From the NCBI GenBank assembly GCA_025602915.1, contig JAHLJZ010000034.1, forward strand, positions 171,041-235,040: 64,000 nt of DNA. The letters run 5' to 3'. This document shows, in pieces, positions 37,586 to 50,244 of this stretch. Position 1 is the first letter of the stretch; each line of letters starts with the position of its first letter. The stretch comes from Paraphysoderma sedebokerense. Its lineage: Eukaryota > Blastocladiomycota > Physodermatomycetes > Physodermatales > Physodermataceae. The notes beneath the pieces are model-generated. The model ran no database searches and was not told the DNA's origin. It was given only the letters and a program-made list of their open reading frames with translations. Both the position numbers and the translations under genes were made by a program.

Positions 37586-40500
37586 ATGATGGCGACATCG
37601 TCACCTCCAGTCCGGAGAATACAAAAGCTAGACGAAGTCGTTGTCAACAGAATTGCAGCTGGGGAGGTAAGTTCGAGAGAGCCAACTTAGATCATAGGAT
37701 AACCAAAGGCAGTGGAATGACGATACAATTCTTAGGTCATCCACCGCCCAGCCCATGCTTTGAAGGAAATGATGGAAAATAGTATCGATGCAGGAGCAAA
37801 TTCAATCACCATCACCGTTAAAGACGGAGGATTAAAGTTGCTTCAGATACAAGACAATGGATGCGGCATTGATGTACGAACAATATTTTGTCGCAATTGT
37901 GATGCGGTCTTTCTCATTTATATACTTCATACTTATGGTTCAACCAAACAGAAACAAGATTTGGCGATCGTTTGCGAACGATTTACGACGTCGAAGTTGC
38001 GCAAGTTTGAAGATTTGAGTGCAATCGCGACATATGGTTTCAGAGGGGAAGCTTTGGCAAGTATCAGCCATGTTGCTCATGTTATGATTGCTACAAAAAC
38101 GAAGAATAGCCCCTGTGCTTACAGGTAGGTGTTTCGATTCATGACTATTTAAAAATCAAGACAGGGAAGCTGACAATGTTTTCCGGAAGAGCTCACTATT
38201 CCGACGGTAAATTAGTTCCTTCCAAACCTGGAAAGTCATCCGAACCAATCCCTTGTGCCGGTAACGATGGCACAACTATAACTGTGGAGGATCTTTTTTA
38301 CAATGTTCCGACTCGTTTGAAATCTCTCAAGTCTCCTTCGGAAGAATACTCTAAACTTCTCGACGTTGTATCAAGATATTCGATTCACAACGCTTCTGTT
38401 TCATTTACTGTCAAGAAAGCAGCTTCTACAGGGAGAACATCGAGCGCTTCTGCCAATGTACCTGACTTGCATACGCCAGTGGACGGAACCACGGTCGACA
38501 AGATTCGAATTGTATATGGTAATAATGTCGCAAAAGAATTGGTTGAGGTGCAGCACAAAGACGACAAGTTGGGAATTGATGTAAATGGCTGGATCAGTAA
38601 TGCTAATTTTTCAATGAAGAAAATGACATTTTTATTATTCATTAACCGTGAGTACGATGATTCCCGGTTTCCTTGAGAGCCACATATTCATCCAGTCTAA
38701 AAATATTTTCTCTCTATAAAGACCGACTTGTCGACTCCCCTCTCCTCAAAAAGTCACTTTCATCTCTCTACTCGACTTACCTTCCCAAATCCTCCCATCC
38801 GTTCATTTATCTCTCTTTAGTTCTTCCTCCACAGAATATCGACGTCAATGTACATCCCACAAAGCAGCATGTTCATTTCTTAAATGAGGAAAGGATCGTT
38901 GACGATATTGTTGACGCTGTAAGAGAAAAATTAGAAACTGGACAAGGTTCAAGAAAATTTTTGATAGGTGTTGTTGGTGGAGGTGATGGTGACTTAGGAG
39001 GGCACTTTCGGAAGCTAAGTAAATCTCACGACTCGGTCAATCTAAGCAGCTCCAAATACGCTGGAATAAGCGATAAGAATGGAGACGACGATGATAACAC
39101 AATGGAAGCTGATGGAATGATTTCAGACATGGATATTGACCCAGATGCAGAAGTCAACTCAGACTTTCACGATACTGACGCAACTAAACCGAAGTCATTA
39201 CAGAAATCGCAATCACAATCGAAATCGTCCGCAGAAAACAAAAAAATATACGAATATCATCTTGTTCGCACAGATTCGAAATCCAGAACACTTCATTCTT
39301 TTGGATTTTCTTCATCTTCACAGTCGCAAGCTTTTTCAGAATCCCAATCCTCTTCTAAATCGATGACTCAAACTTCAACTCCTGAGTACGGAAAAGAAAT
39401 GGATGCAGGTGTGTCATCTAATTCCGAGGTTGATAACAATGATGTGTCGACGCAGCGAAAGAAACGCAGACTATCTATTCCCAGCGAAAGTCAGAATCAG
39501 GAGGACGACGATAACTGCTGCGGACATGATCGCGACTTTAATCAGTCGCCCTCTTTATCGAATGTCGCACCTTATTTGAACGAAAACAAGCGTGAGAGGG
39601 AAGACGGTTCTGTACCAGATAAGTCGAGAATAGTCAATGAGCCCTCCGTAACGCGCACGGCCAGCACTAACCGTACCGACAGTACCGTTTGGAGTGGACT
39701 AGCGGGGAAAATAGCGAAAACGCGTGTTGTACGACTGCACTCAGTGTTGGAGTTACGCGATGAAGTAATGAAAAACGGACATGAAGGTTTGAAAATTTTT
39801 CTTTAATGCAGTACCATTGTGCAATAGTTCTTACAGGTTTTTAATAGGTTTAACTCAATTATTCCGAAACCATACTTTCGTTGGCATCGTTAATACCAGT
39901 CGAGCTTTGGTTCAGTTTGAGACCGGCCTGTATATGGTGAATTATCTGGAGTTATTGTATGTGTCAGACATGCCTCCTTATGTTTGTTTAATCCCCGATA
40001 TATAGGAGGATGCAAAATTTAACAGATTATTTTGATTTCGTTCTGCAGCCGACACCTTTTTTATCAACTCTCCCTCCATCTATTTTCAAACTTCGGCAAC
40101 ATTTTAATCAATCCTCCGCTCGACATTAACGATTTAGTCATCGAAGCATTGAACGACCCATATCTTTCTGGCTACCCTTCCTCCGAAACCTCCGCCACGG
40201 AATCTTCACAAACACCTGTCCGACCGAGAGAGGAAATCGCGAAGGAGCTAGTGGAATTGTTGGTTGAGAGACGAGAGATGTTGTTTGACTATTTTAGCAT
40301 TAGAATTACTGAGAATGGTAAATTGATTGGGGTACCGTTAATTCTGAAAGGAGTGGTCCCTTGTTGGGACAAGTTGCCTCTGTGGTTACTGAGAATGGGG
40401 GTCGAGGTTGGTTTTTTGTACATTTTAACTGGTATTTGAGTGGTACTGAACGACAGGAATATGCACAATGATTATTTATAGGTTGACTGGACTGCTGAAA

Positions 40501-40820
40501 AACCGTGCTTTCGAGATGTATGCACCGAATTGGCTAATTTGTACACTCCGGAGCCACCCGCATCTCCGACACCTCCGGCCTCTCCCACCATGGAAACCTC
40601 ATCCAGTCAACCGAACGAAGACATTTCATCCTTCGAAGAACAGTTAAAGCAATATAATCATGTTGTCGAGAATGTGGTGTTTCCCATATTGAAAATGAAT
40701 GGATCAGTTGGAAACAGCGATGACTTCAAGTTTACGTGTCCAAATGAAATGAATGAGTGTGGTGATGTTGTACAGGTTGCTAATTTATGGGAGTTATATA
40801 AAGTGTTTGAGAGATGTTAA
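37586..40820 (+). CDS. MLH1: DNA mismatch-repair protein Mlh1 (8 exons, 833 aa)
   Basis: MutL homologue; pairs with Pms1/Pms2 or Mlh3 in nuclear mismatch repair and meiotic crossing-over. Exons: 37586-37666, 37736-37873, 37952-38124, 38190-38647, 38722-39786, 39848-39956, 40049-40406, 40482-40820. The N-terminal GHKL ATPase shows [68 protein letters not shown] and PTRLKSL. Residues about 345-560 form an S/Q-rich, acidic linker that contains the conserved Mlh1 motif [16 protein letters not shown]. The C-terminal dimerisation domain includes [23 protein letters not shown] and ADYFS-like FDYFSIRI, and ends with the invariant Mlh1 tail LYKVFERC. Somewhat longer than human MLH1 (756 aa) because of the linker. 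Confidence 0.96.
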
Positions 40821-41819
40821 GAGTTTAGAATGATATGGGAACAGATATATTGATGATCGCCAGGTGCGGGTCTGTTAATCATTGAGGGCTGATATACGCT
40901 CATTCATCGATCTGACATTGTAGAAGAACAGTAGAGTCTGTACATTACCGTTGCGATTGATAATGGGAATCCGTGTAATATTATTGAGGTGTAAATAAAT
41001 TATTGTATTTGTGCTGTAAGGTTTCCACTACCACTTATTGCATTACAATTAGTCAAAACTGAGGTTGATTGATAGTCCGACATAGTCATCAGTTTGACGA
41101 ATCATGAAAGAAAGTATTCTGCGCCCTCTACTATTTACGATTTTCCGCTCCACAACTACATCAGAATGGTCAAGGAGCACACAGTTTTCGACACACATAT
41201 GGTGTCGGTTCTGTGTCGGTTGGCCTTGTTAAGCAGTTAGTCATGCTTAAACAACCTGTCAGCATGACAAGGCTTATTACGACAGAGTATCTATTATTGT
41301 AGCCATAATTAAAAGTACATAGATTTGCATACGATAACAGATTATCGATGTGCACAATCGAATCTTTTGAATCATTGATTGATGGGAATGCGCAGTGCCT
41401 TGCATTTTATCAACTCCAAATCTCGGGGCACAATCAGATGTTATCAATCACCATATGACACCATTCCGCCCCTGGAGGAAGTCTCCTTGGTTGCTCCGGG
41501 AAAGTCGGGAGTGCTTATCCACATCCATATCCATCCTTTCTTCGGTCTCACCCATTTCTGTCTGTCTGTTGTTCCGCTTAATAGAACTGATCCATCGATT
41601 ATTCACCTCCGACACTGCGGAAGTCCACATAATCTTTATCGGAAGTTTTCGCGCGAGTCCAAAGTGACACAAGCAAAACAAAAATTTGGCCGGTTCAGAG
41701 ATAAACTCGGTCATCCCCCCCTGTCCAACTCTTTATATAAATCGTTTTTAGTATTTTCCGTTGACATACGCCGTCGACGCTCGTTTAATCTCCTCGAATC
41801 TTCGGAATAAATACATAGA
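40821..41819. other. Intergenic, upstream region of ATP-citrate lyase
   Basis: One kilobase between MLH1 and the ATP-citrate lyase start. A plus-strand ORF at 41379-41810 ends 10 bp before the lyase ATG but shows no family resemblance and probably is leader sequence. Around 41221-41272 there is an imperfect hairpin-like arrangement (GCCTTGT and TCATGC on the left, GCATGACAAGGC on the right). No RNA gene seen. Confidence 0.5.
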
Positions 41820-44800
41820 ATGTCAGCAAAGGCTGTCCGCGAATATCAGGGGAAGCTACTTCTTCATCACTGGCTTCCCAAAGTAAGCTCTTCGACTCCG
41901 CAGTCGGTCTTTACTCCGCCACAATGTCGTCTTGCTCAATTCAAGATAGACACTACTCAAACAGTTAATGCTTCGACCATCAATGCTATTTTCGATCAAA
42001 TCGAATTGGTTCATCCATGGGTAAAAGAAGTGAATTTGGTGGCGAAGCCCGATATGTTGATAAAACGTAGAGGCAAAAGTGGTTTGTTGGCTTTGAATAA
42101 GGATTGGAATGAAGTTAAGAACTGGATTGCCGGATTAGCCGGGAAAGAAGTTCAGGTTTGTCGACTTTGCATATCACTTCTGTACTATTATTTGGTTACT
42201 TGGACGTGCTTTAGTCCGACCGGGACATTGAGATCTGAAATGTTAACCCGTCTCTGCCATCTTTTACTACTTAGGTCGATACTGTCAAAGGGATCTTGAA
42301 CACTTTCCTTATTGAGCCTTTCCTCCCTCATCCTCAATCATCAGAGTACTACATTTGCATCCAGTCTCATCGACATGGCGATGAGCTCTTATTTACGCAC
42401 GAAGGTGGTATTGATATCGGCGATGTTGATTCAAAAGCTCTCAAGCTCTTCATCCCTGTCAACTCATCTTTCCCTTCCGCTGAAACCGTCAGAACCCAAC
42501 TCCTTAAGGATGTCGATACCCCCACCAAAAAGGAAGCCCTCGTCGGTTTCTTGGAGCGTCTATACAACGTATATGTCGAACTTCAATTTACCTACCTTGA
42601 GATCAACCCTCTTGTTGTTCTAGAAGCTGCTTCATCCTCAGCATCACCATCGGTGCACCCGCTTGATCTCGCCGCCAAACTCGACCAAACCGCCGAATTT
42701 GAATGTGGTCCTAAATGGTCTGTGGCTTTGTCGCATTCTCCGGCCAATATTTACTCGAAAACGGCCTCCTCTGACATTAAAAGTGTGGCCGATCTGACTG
42801 GCCCGCAAATCGAATTTCCGGCTCCTTTCGGAAGAGAGTTGAGTAAAGAAGAGGCCTATGTCGCTGAACTGGATGCCAAGACCGGCGCCAGTTTGAAATT
42901 GACAATCTTGAACAGGAATGGTCGAGTCTGGACCATGGTTGCTGGTGGTGGTGCGTCTGTCGTATATAGGTAAGTACATGATAAATGATTTTTTATATAT
43001 TGATATGTAAAAGTTAACCTTAGCAATTCTTTACAGTGACGCCATTGCCGCTCTCGGTTATGCCCACGAGTTGGCGAACTATGGTGAATATTCTGGTGCT
43101 CCTTCAGAAACGCAAACGTATGAATATGCCAAGACCATTCTTGATTTGATGACTCGTGGAAACCCGCACCCCGAGGGTAAAATACTCATCATCGGTGGTG
43201 GTATTGCTAATTTCACAAATGTAGCGGCGACTTTCAAGGGAATTGTTCGAGCTCTTAAGGAATATCAAAAACTACTGGTTGCTCATAAAGTGAGAATATT
43301 TGTTCGCCGTGGTGGTCCCAATTATCAAGAAGGTTTGAAGTTGATGAGAACACTTGGGGAGAGTCTTGGAGTTGAAATTAGAGTGTATGGACCGGAAACC
43401 CACATCACTGCCATCGTTCCTTTGGCATTGACCGGAAAAGCTCCATCGATGTCAGTTGGAAATGCTACCAACTACGATCCGTTCGGTATGAACAACTCCG
43501 CCGATGATCTAAACCGATCTACATCGTCATCCCCTACTCATCAACCTGCGCCTCCACCACAGCCCGAGCCCAAGTTACCTCCTATCCACTTCTCTGCATC
43601 TTCTGCAAATCCACCGTCCCATCCTTGGTTCGCACCTTTCACAAACTCGACGAGATCTTTCATTTATGGTATGCAGCCCCGTGCTGTTCAGGGCATGCTT
43701 GATTTTGATTACATCTGCCGCCGCTCCACTCCTTCGGTTGCAGCCATGATATACCCCTTTGGTGGTGCTCACGTTCAAAAATTCTACTGGGGTACCCAAG
43801 AGACTCTTCTTCCGGTATACCAAGATTTGAAGTCAGCGATGGAGAAATATACTGATGTCGATGTTGTTGTAAACTTCGCCAGTTGTCGAAGTGTGTTTGA
43901 CAGTACTATGGATATTTTGAAATATAGCGATAAAATCAAAGTCATTGCTATTATTGCTGAAGGTGTCCCTGAAAGAAGAGCTCGACAATTGTTAGCGGTT
44001 GCAAAAGAACGTGGTGTTTTGATTATTGGTCCTGCCACCGTCGGTGAGTTGCTGATTTGCCTTTCCCTTTGTTTGATCGGAATTCCTGACGTCCTTGCGA
44101 TCCTTTAGGTGGTATTAAACCTGGCTGCTTCAAAATCGGTAATACTGGTGGTATGATGGACAACATTGTCTCATCAAAGCTTTACCGCCCGGGTTCCGTT
44201 GCATACGTCTCCAAGTCTGGCGGCATGTCGAACGAACTCAACAATATTATCTCAAGAACAACCGACGGTGTCTATGAAGGTGTTGCCATCGGTGGTGATA
44301 GATATCCGGGGTCAACCTTCATTGATCACTTGCTGAGATTTGAACAAGATCCCAATGTAAAAATGATGGTGTTACTCGGTGAAGTCGGTGGTGTTGAGGA
44401 ATACGAAGTTGCAAAGGCTGTGAAAGAAGGCAAAATTACCAAACCTGTCGTAGCATGGTGTATTGGCACTTGTGCCAAAATGTTTGCTACTGAGGTACGT
44501 TTCTGTCATCTTTCCTATCATGGTACTGCTAACTCACAAATGCATGCTTTTTGCGAATGATAGGTTCAATTCGGTCATGCCGGTGCTTTAGCTAACTCCG
44601 ACCGTGAGACTGCCGATGCCAAAAACAACTTCCTTCGTTCAGCTGGCATTATTGTCCCTGATACCTTTGAATCTCTCCCATCCACTCTTCATCAGCTATA
44701 CACCAAGCTCGTTTCTGGCGGCACCATCGTTCCGAAGCCTGAACCTGAAGTGCCAAAGATTCCTATTGATTACTCTTGGGCTCAAGAATTAGGCATCATC

Positions 44801-45821
44801 AGAAAACCTGCCAGTTTTGTTTCTACGATTTGTGATGACAGAGGTCAAGAACTGCTTTATGCCGGTATGAGGATTAGTGACGTATTCAAGGAAAATATTG
44901 GTATCGGTGGTGTCGTTAGTTTGCTTTGGTTCAAGAGACGGTTGCCGGATTACGCATGTAAATTTGTGGAAATGGTTCTCATGTTGACTGCTGACCATGG
45001 ACCTGCTGTATCTGGGTAAGTGTTGGTATTGATTTAAACTTAATTGCTTCTATGCTAACGATATACTTTAACTAGTGCTCACAACACCATCGTCACCGCT
45101 CGTGCGGGCAAAGATCTTGTCAGTTCACTCTGTGCTGGTATTCTTACAATCGGTGAACGATTTGGCGGTGCTCTTGATGGTATGCAATTTGGTGTCCCTC
45201 TATAGTTGATGGCTGGTGGATTTTAATTTCCTGTCTTACATTATAGGCGCCGCGGAACAGTTTTCCGCCGCATACGACAAAAATCTCACTCCTCGTGAAT
45301 TCGTCGATACGATGCGTCGCCAAAACAAACTCATTCTCGGTATTGGTCACAAAATTAAGTCCCGCACGAATCCTGACCTCCGTGTTGTCTTAATCAGAGA
45401 ATACGCAAAGAAACATTTTCCGGCAACACCTATTCTCGATTATGCGCTTGCAGTTGAAAACATTACAACGAGCAAGAAAGATAACTTGATTTTGAACGTG
45501 GATGGTGCTATTGGGGTTTTATTTGTTGATTTGCTACGATATAGTGGCGCGTTCACCAGAGAAGAAGCCGATGAAATTCTCAAAATCGGAACTCTGAACG
45601 GTTTGTTCGTGTTGGGAAGGAGTATCGGTTTCATTGGTCATTTCTTGGATCAAAAGAGATTGAAACAAGGTCTCTACAGGTTTGTATACCTTTCTGATCG
45701 ATGAAATGTGAAAGAATATGGAATTAATGAGTGTTTTTATTTTTACAGACATCCGTGGGATGATATCTCATACCTTGTTGGTCAGGATGAACAAGCTCGT
45801 GTGTTGACTTCGGCCAAGTAA
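41820..45821 (+). CDS. ACLY: ATP-citrate lyase, single-chain type (8 exons, 1049 aa)
   Basis: Cytosolic enzyme: citrate + ATP + CoA gives acetyl-CoA + oxaloacetate + ADP + Pi, feeding lipid and sterol synthesis and acetylation. Exons: 41820-42155, 42275-42969, 43037-44043, 44109-44494, 44564-45015, 45076-45179, 45247-45679, 45749-45821. Layout: ATP-grasp/citrate-binding half ([42 protein letters not shown]), a short proline-rich linker near residue 510 ([15 protein letters not shown]), the CoA-ligase half with [20 protein letters not shown] and the phosphohistidine motif QFGHAGA (His 701), then the citrate-synthase-like domain ([34 protein letters not shown]) ending [11 protein letters not shown]. 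Both halves are in one polypeptide, as in animals, basidiomycetes and early-diverging fungi; ascomycetes use two genes. Confidence 0.97.
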
Positions 45822-46226
45822 AGTGAGATGTGTTAGATACTTTGAACTTATATATCATATACGACAAGATTACCGGAAGAAAGTGACGACTTTTCTTAGA
45901 AGTCTGAGGAGTTTTAACTATCAGTGTTTTTGTATACCTAATATTTTGGCTTTGTGTTAATGTTGATTTTGATTGTTGGATTATCTTAATAAACTATCTT
46001 TAAATTGAACCATCAACGAGATCACTCTGTTGCGTGTCGACTTTTCAACAGGATGTCTTCAATGCATACTTGACCATCATTTGGAGATTTGATAATACTT
46101 GCATTAGATTCGCAGTGGCAATCATTAAAAGCCTCAGATGCGAATTTTTGTAGTAATGCCATGGTAAACACTATAAGCCAGTCAACAGTACGCGGAAGTA
46201 CTTTCATAAATTATTCTCATTACTAT
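45822..46226. other. Convergent 3' flanks
   Basis: Between the convergent lyase (+) and protease (-) genes. A minus-strand 61-codon ORF (46207-46022, starting MKVLPRTVDWLIVF) begins 20 nt after the protease stop and could be chance. No other feature. Confidence 0.5.
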
Positions 46227-48057
46227 TTAACATGTTAGATTTCGATACATAAACCCCGTTCCGAGTTCAGTCAAATTACGAAAAAACTCTGCCGGTTTCA
46301 ATATCCCATACCCGCACTGTGAACTATGTTCCTTACTAGATGTACACATGCTAATCAAAATCGATCGTAACTGTGCTAAATTTCTAATCCTATTATGCGA
46401 ATTCTCTCTATCATAAGCTAACAACAACGCAGCAACCCCACTTACAATCGGGGTAGCCATAGATGTACCCGTGCATAAAGAATATCCGACTTTATGACCA
46501 TTCGGTATCGAAATATGCATTGAACAAGTTGACCAGACGTTTTCACCCGGAGCAAGAAAATCTAGTTCTCGTCCTGCAGAACTGAAGATGGATCGATTTC
46601 CATTTTCATCATGACTGCCTACACAAATCACGTTGCCATATTTTGCAGGGTACCCTATTGATCCTTCCTGTCTTTCACCGTCATTCGTCGCAGCAGCTAT
46701 CACCATGATTCCTTGCATCAGCGCGACTTGTATCGCTTCCCACTGTTCGTAAGTTCCGGTCGGTGAACCTAATGAAAGGGAAATAATATCGGCTTCTTCT
46801 TCGATTGCCCATTTAATTCCTTCAGTTACCCAAGCTGTATCTGCTTTTGATCCATCGTCTGGTAATACTTTACCAATTAAAAGTTCAGCTTCGGAGGCTA
46901 CTTGTAGGACTAACCCTGCACAATGAGTACCGTGACCGACTCGATCGATGAGGTAATGCTGTAAGGGAACGAAGGATTTGCCGGATATTTTGCGACAATC
47001 GAAGAACGGATGACTAAGGTCGATACCGGAATCGAGGATGGCAACTTTGATATTCTTTGGTTTCGGTAACGATGGATTAAGTTTTTGAATGCCTTGGTAA
47101 TCGACTAGTGAGGAAGAATCTGGAATGGATGAGGCGGTGCGGATGACTTGTGTCCGTGTTGGGTAAGTTGAATTAGATAGATCAGGTAATGGTGGTGTTG
47201 AGATATCGTATGGAAAGTCGACTACACCAGGGTTGTATGCTTTGTACAAGAAATCCCATTGACTTTGTATTTGAATCGGGTTAAAGGTTGATTCTCCCGA
47301 AACTTCAAGATTTGAAAATTCGCTGGAGGTGTTCCATATAACTGGTCGGTTGAAGGACTCTAACATTTCCGACACAGCAGAGACTTCGCTTCTCGGAACG
47401 CACATCTCAAGAGCATCGAGCTATAGAAATAATCATTAGCAGTAGAAAAAGATTGAATAGATTTAATTAAGCACCCACCTCATTTAATCCCCGGATCACA
47501 GTCCATAATTCCTTTTGAGCGTTGAAGTCAAGGGGGTACCCTACACCCAAGTATTTTAAATGGGGAAACACTTCGTGCAAACCTTGCCACCATCGTATCT
47601 CATGATTTAATTTAAATTTTGCGCCTGATAGATTTAAACTGATCAAACTATCCCGAAAGAATTCACTGCTCAAAAATTCAACAATCCACGATGCAGCTTC
47701 TTTTCCTGTCCATGAGCAATCGGATGCAGCAGATCCAAGTAATTTACAATCCTGATTAGCCCGTAAATCATGAATGGGTTCCTCCTCCTGAAATACACAG
47801 TTTGGCCTATGATAGTCTGCGAATGAAAATTTAGATACCGATTGAACTTTGTCAAAGTGAAGTTTTTGTGACAGCAACTTCAAACCTAACGGCGAAATGT
47901 TGGTAGAAGTGATATTGATAAAATCTAAGTGTTTATCGAACTTGATAAATTTTAATATTGCGTCCAGTTGGTTGTCGGTACAATACGAGTTCGCCAGGTT
48001 CAAAAAGTTTTCCAGAGTAACAGAGGATCCTGTCTGTGGTGAAAAACGAAGAGTCAT
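46227..48057 (-). CDS. LRR-like/subtilisin (S8) protease fusion (2 exons, 590 aa)
   Basis: Exons 48057-47479 and 47420-46227. The N-terminal about 190 residues have leucine-rich-repeat character: FINITSTNISPLGLKLLSQK, LISLNLSGAKFKL and HLKYLGVGYPL, each with the LxxLxLxxxxL spacing. After a linker (residues 200-310) comes a complete subtilase domain: VAILDSGIDLSHPFF (Asp 323), VGHGTHCAGLVL (His 356), the oxyanion-hole Asn in VIAAATNDGE, and GTSMATPIVSGVAALLL (Ser 513). All catalytic residues are present. I see no signal peptide at MTLRFSPQTGSSV; the frame is open upstream to 48114 without another ATG. An intracellular serine protease with a protein-recognition module is the simplest reading. 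The combination is unusual; subtilases normally carry an I9 prodomain, which I do not see. Confidence 0.85.
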
Positions 48058-49398
48058 CGTGCTCTGGTAGTGGAAAACAGCGGTGAAGACTGCAAGAGAC
48101 GGACGAGACAACACACAACAACAAGCTTTATATCAGCACAACGTCATCGCCGATATGTACCCGAGACCTAGCCTCACAGTTTTTTTTTGTATTATTTGGG
48201 CGTGATGATCGCAGAGAAGATTTGAGAGAAAATAACCGGGGATGAATCAAAAGACGATCGATTCGTAATTGTTGCGTGATACTTTGCGTGCGGCGAGATT
48301 CGCCACATTCCTTAATGTTTAAATATACGACAATCTCAAAGGTATCGGCTTTAACTTTTAAGGAGTGGAATAATCTGGACGCGGCATTACCTCTGTTGGT
48401 GGCTCGCCAGGAAAATACCCGCGAGAATATGCGGCACGGTGACGTCATACCCTGCAAACTGCGTTTGATCCCTGGCGCCGGCCATCGGAGCGTCGCAACA
48501 CATCTCCTAGTCATCTCATACCGTGCGGAAGCCAGAAAACTATAAAAGAAATCATTGCCGCAATCTGATGCCGCTATAGATAGATGCCACATTCAATATT
48601 ATCCGAGGCAGCATTGAAATATGTCGTTGTTCTCGCACATTGAATATGTAATAAGACCGCACACTCTGCAGTCTGCACTTGAATTTCTTTCAGAGTTCGA
48701 TCACTGTTCGATCCCACCTCACCGCTTTATTGTGTCGTCAAAATAGACAGATTTGTCAGTTTGACCGATCCGCACCCTTAATCAGTGATCTCTGGAAAGT
48801 GGCTGCGGACAGCGGAGAATTCCACAAGGGATGACAAGTTTGTAGCTGACGGATCAAACAACATTTCAGACGAGCACAAACTGCAAAGTACTAGTAATCA
48901 CATCGCCAAGACTGCTGCATTATGAATACAGGATTACAAATTAGGATGGATGGAGGCACAAGAAATGGCTAAGTTTAAGATGACACAACAAAATATCAAT
49001 AGAGCGCACATCAACAAAAACGGGCATGATTGTAACTGTAGATTGTATACATAGTACAAAAAATTTATACAATTCTCGAATTTCTACAAATATGGCTTCA
49101 GTTTATGTCGTCTCTTACACTTAACATTTTTAAGTACTACATGCGTGATGTCGCTGCATTTTGCATCCAAAAGCAAAAAAAATTACAAGGCGAACGACTG
49201 ATATCAAAGTACTTGGCGGCAAAGAAGCACTACACTGAACGCACTATAAATACGGGGGGAGGATCCGAATATACACCAACAAGCTCGGAAAAAAGTCAAT
49301 CAGTCGGTCATTAGAAAAAACTGCCATTAATTTTCCTTTTGTTGATGTCGTTCTAGCACATTTCAATCGGAGTTGTATCATTCATATCTCTGCATCCT
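48058..49398. other. Intergenic, no gene seen
   Basis: Upstream region of the protease gene and 3' flank of the next minus gene. A 154-codon minus ORF (48592-48128) lacks coding character. A plus-strand TATAAAAG at 48541-48548 has no gene downstream that I can support. A 69-codon plus ORF at 49105-49314 is not convincing. Confidence 0.5.
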
Positions 49399-50244
49399 TC
49401 AACGGCCTGCCTCACTTCTTTTTTGCGTTCTATTCTGTCGACTCAAACCTAATCTCATCTCGTTGTAAAATCCATACGTGAAACCACAACTCCATTTATC
49501 ACTAAGCTCGGTGAATTCCTCTGTACTACTCTCTTTGAACCTAACAGACTTCAATTTCCCTGAACTGTTGTTTGACTTGTCCATCATTATGGACCGTTTC
49601 GGACTTGCCGATGGGTTTGGGATTTTGACTTTCACTCCATTGGTGGGTTTGATCGACATAAACGTGTTGTCTAATTGCGCATCTAAGTAGTTCTCCAATG
49701 AGCTGTACGGAATTGGAAGACAGTCCACAGGGAAAGATGTGTATGGCTTCGTTAAAAGAGGTGGTGAGCAAGACAAGGAAGTCGTAATAGGATCTCGTGT
49801 TGTATTACCGAAATTCTTGTAAAATGGTGAACTCGAACGATGCAAATTCTTGGGAGATGAATGTAAGGAAGTCAAAATTTTCGATGACGGAGATGAATTT
49901 GTGTCGGGAAAGCATGTTGTAGTCTTTGAGTCACTAGAGACGAAATCAAAAGAGTCTCGTCGAGTTTCTTGAGCTTTTGATTTAGGAATGGTAGCGGCAC
50001 CAGTTTCAAAACATCGTTTAAAATGCAATTTGCTGCCACAAGTTTCTATGCATTCTTTCAATGCAATGAAAAAGCTGACGATAAAGTATCGAGCGACGAA
50101 CAAAGTAGATAAAATGAAGATGATTGGGATACAGGCAAATGATAGAAAAGCGCTGAATGAGAAGAAAGCGACTGCTGCAGGGACGATGAGAGGAGTAAGC
50201 AGAACCATAACGGTACTGAAAAAGAATTTCGGAAGGATAGACAT
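49399..50244 (-). CDS. Membrane-anchored protein with long disordered tail (281 aa, start uncertain)
   Basis: From ATG 50244 the protein begins MSILPKFFFSTVMVLLTPLI, giving two closely spaced hydrophobic segments (about 8-30 and 32-62, including FACIPIIFILSTLFVARYF) followed by about 200 hydrophilic, S/T/P-rich residues with many possible phosphosites (SSDSKTTTCFPDTNSSPSS, SPKNLHRSSSPFYKNF). The frame is open upstream to a splice-like TTCTGTAG at about 50316, so an upstream coding exon may exist (reading KVHTIENPQVLKFTYF). The hairpin-like hydrophobic pair suggests insertion in the ER or lipid-droplet membrane. I do not recognise a family. Confidence 0.55.
   Translation of the reverse strand: MSILPKFFFSTVMVLLTPLIVPAAVAFFSFSAFLSFACIPIIFILSTLFVARYFIVSFFIALKECIETCGSKLHFKRCFETGAATIPKSKAQETRRDSFDFVSSDSKTTTCFPDTNSSPSSKILTSLHSSPKNLHRSSSPFYKNFGNTTRDPITTSLSCSPPLLTKPYTSFPVDCLPIPYSSLENYLDAQLDNTFMSIKPTNGVKVKIPNPSASPKRSIMMDKSNNSSGKLKSVRFKESSTEEFTELSDKWSCGFTYGFYNEMRLGLSRQNRTQKRSEAGR

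Noticed and set aside
41379-41810. 143-codon plus-strand ORF just before ATP-citrate lyase
   Set aside because: No recognisable family, atypical composition, and it ends 10 bp before the lyase start codon; most likely leader or promoter sequence.
46022-46207. 61-codon minus ORF after the protease stop
   Set aside because: Could be chance in a 3' flank; no motif, and no splice connection to the protease gene was found.
48128-48592. 154-codon minus-strand ORF upstream of the protease gene
   Set aside because: Arg/Ser-rich composition without motifs, no splice or homology support, and it occupies the expected promoter.
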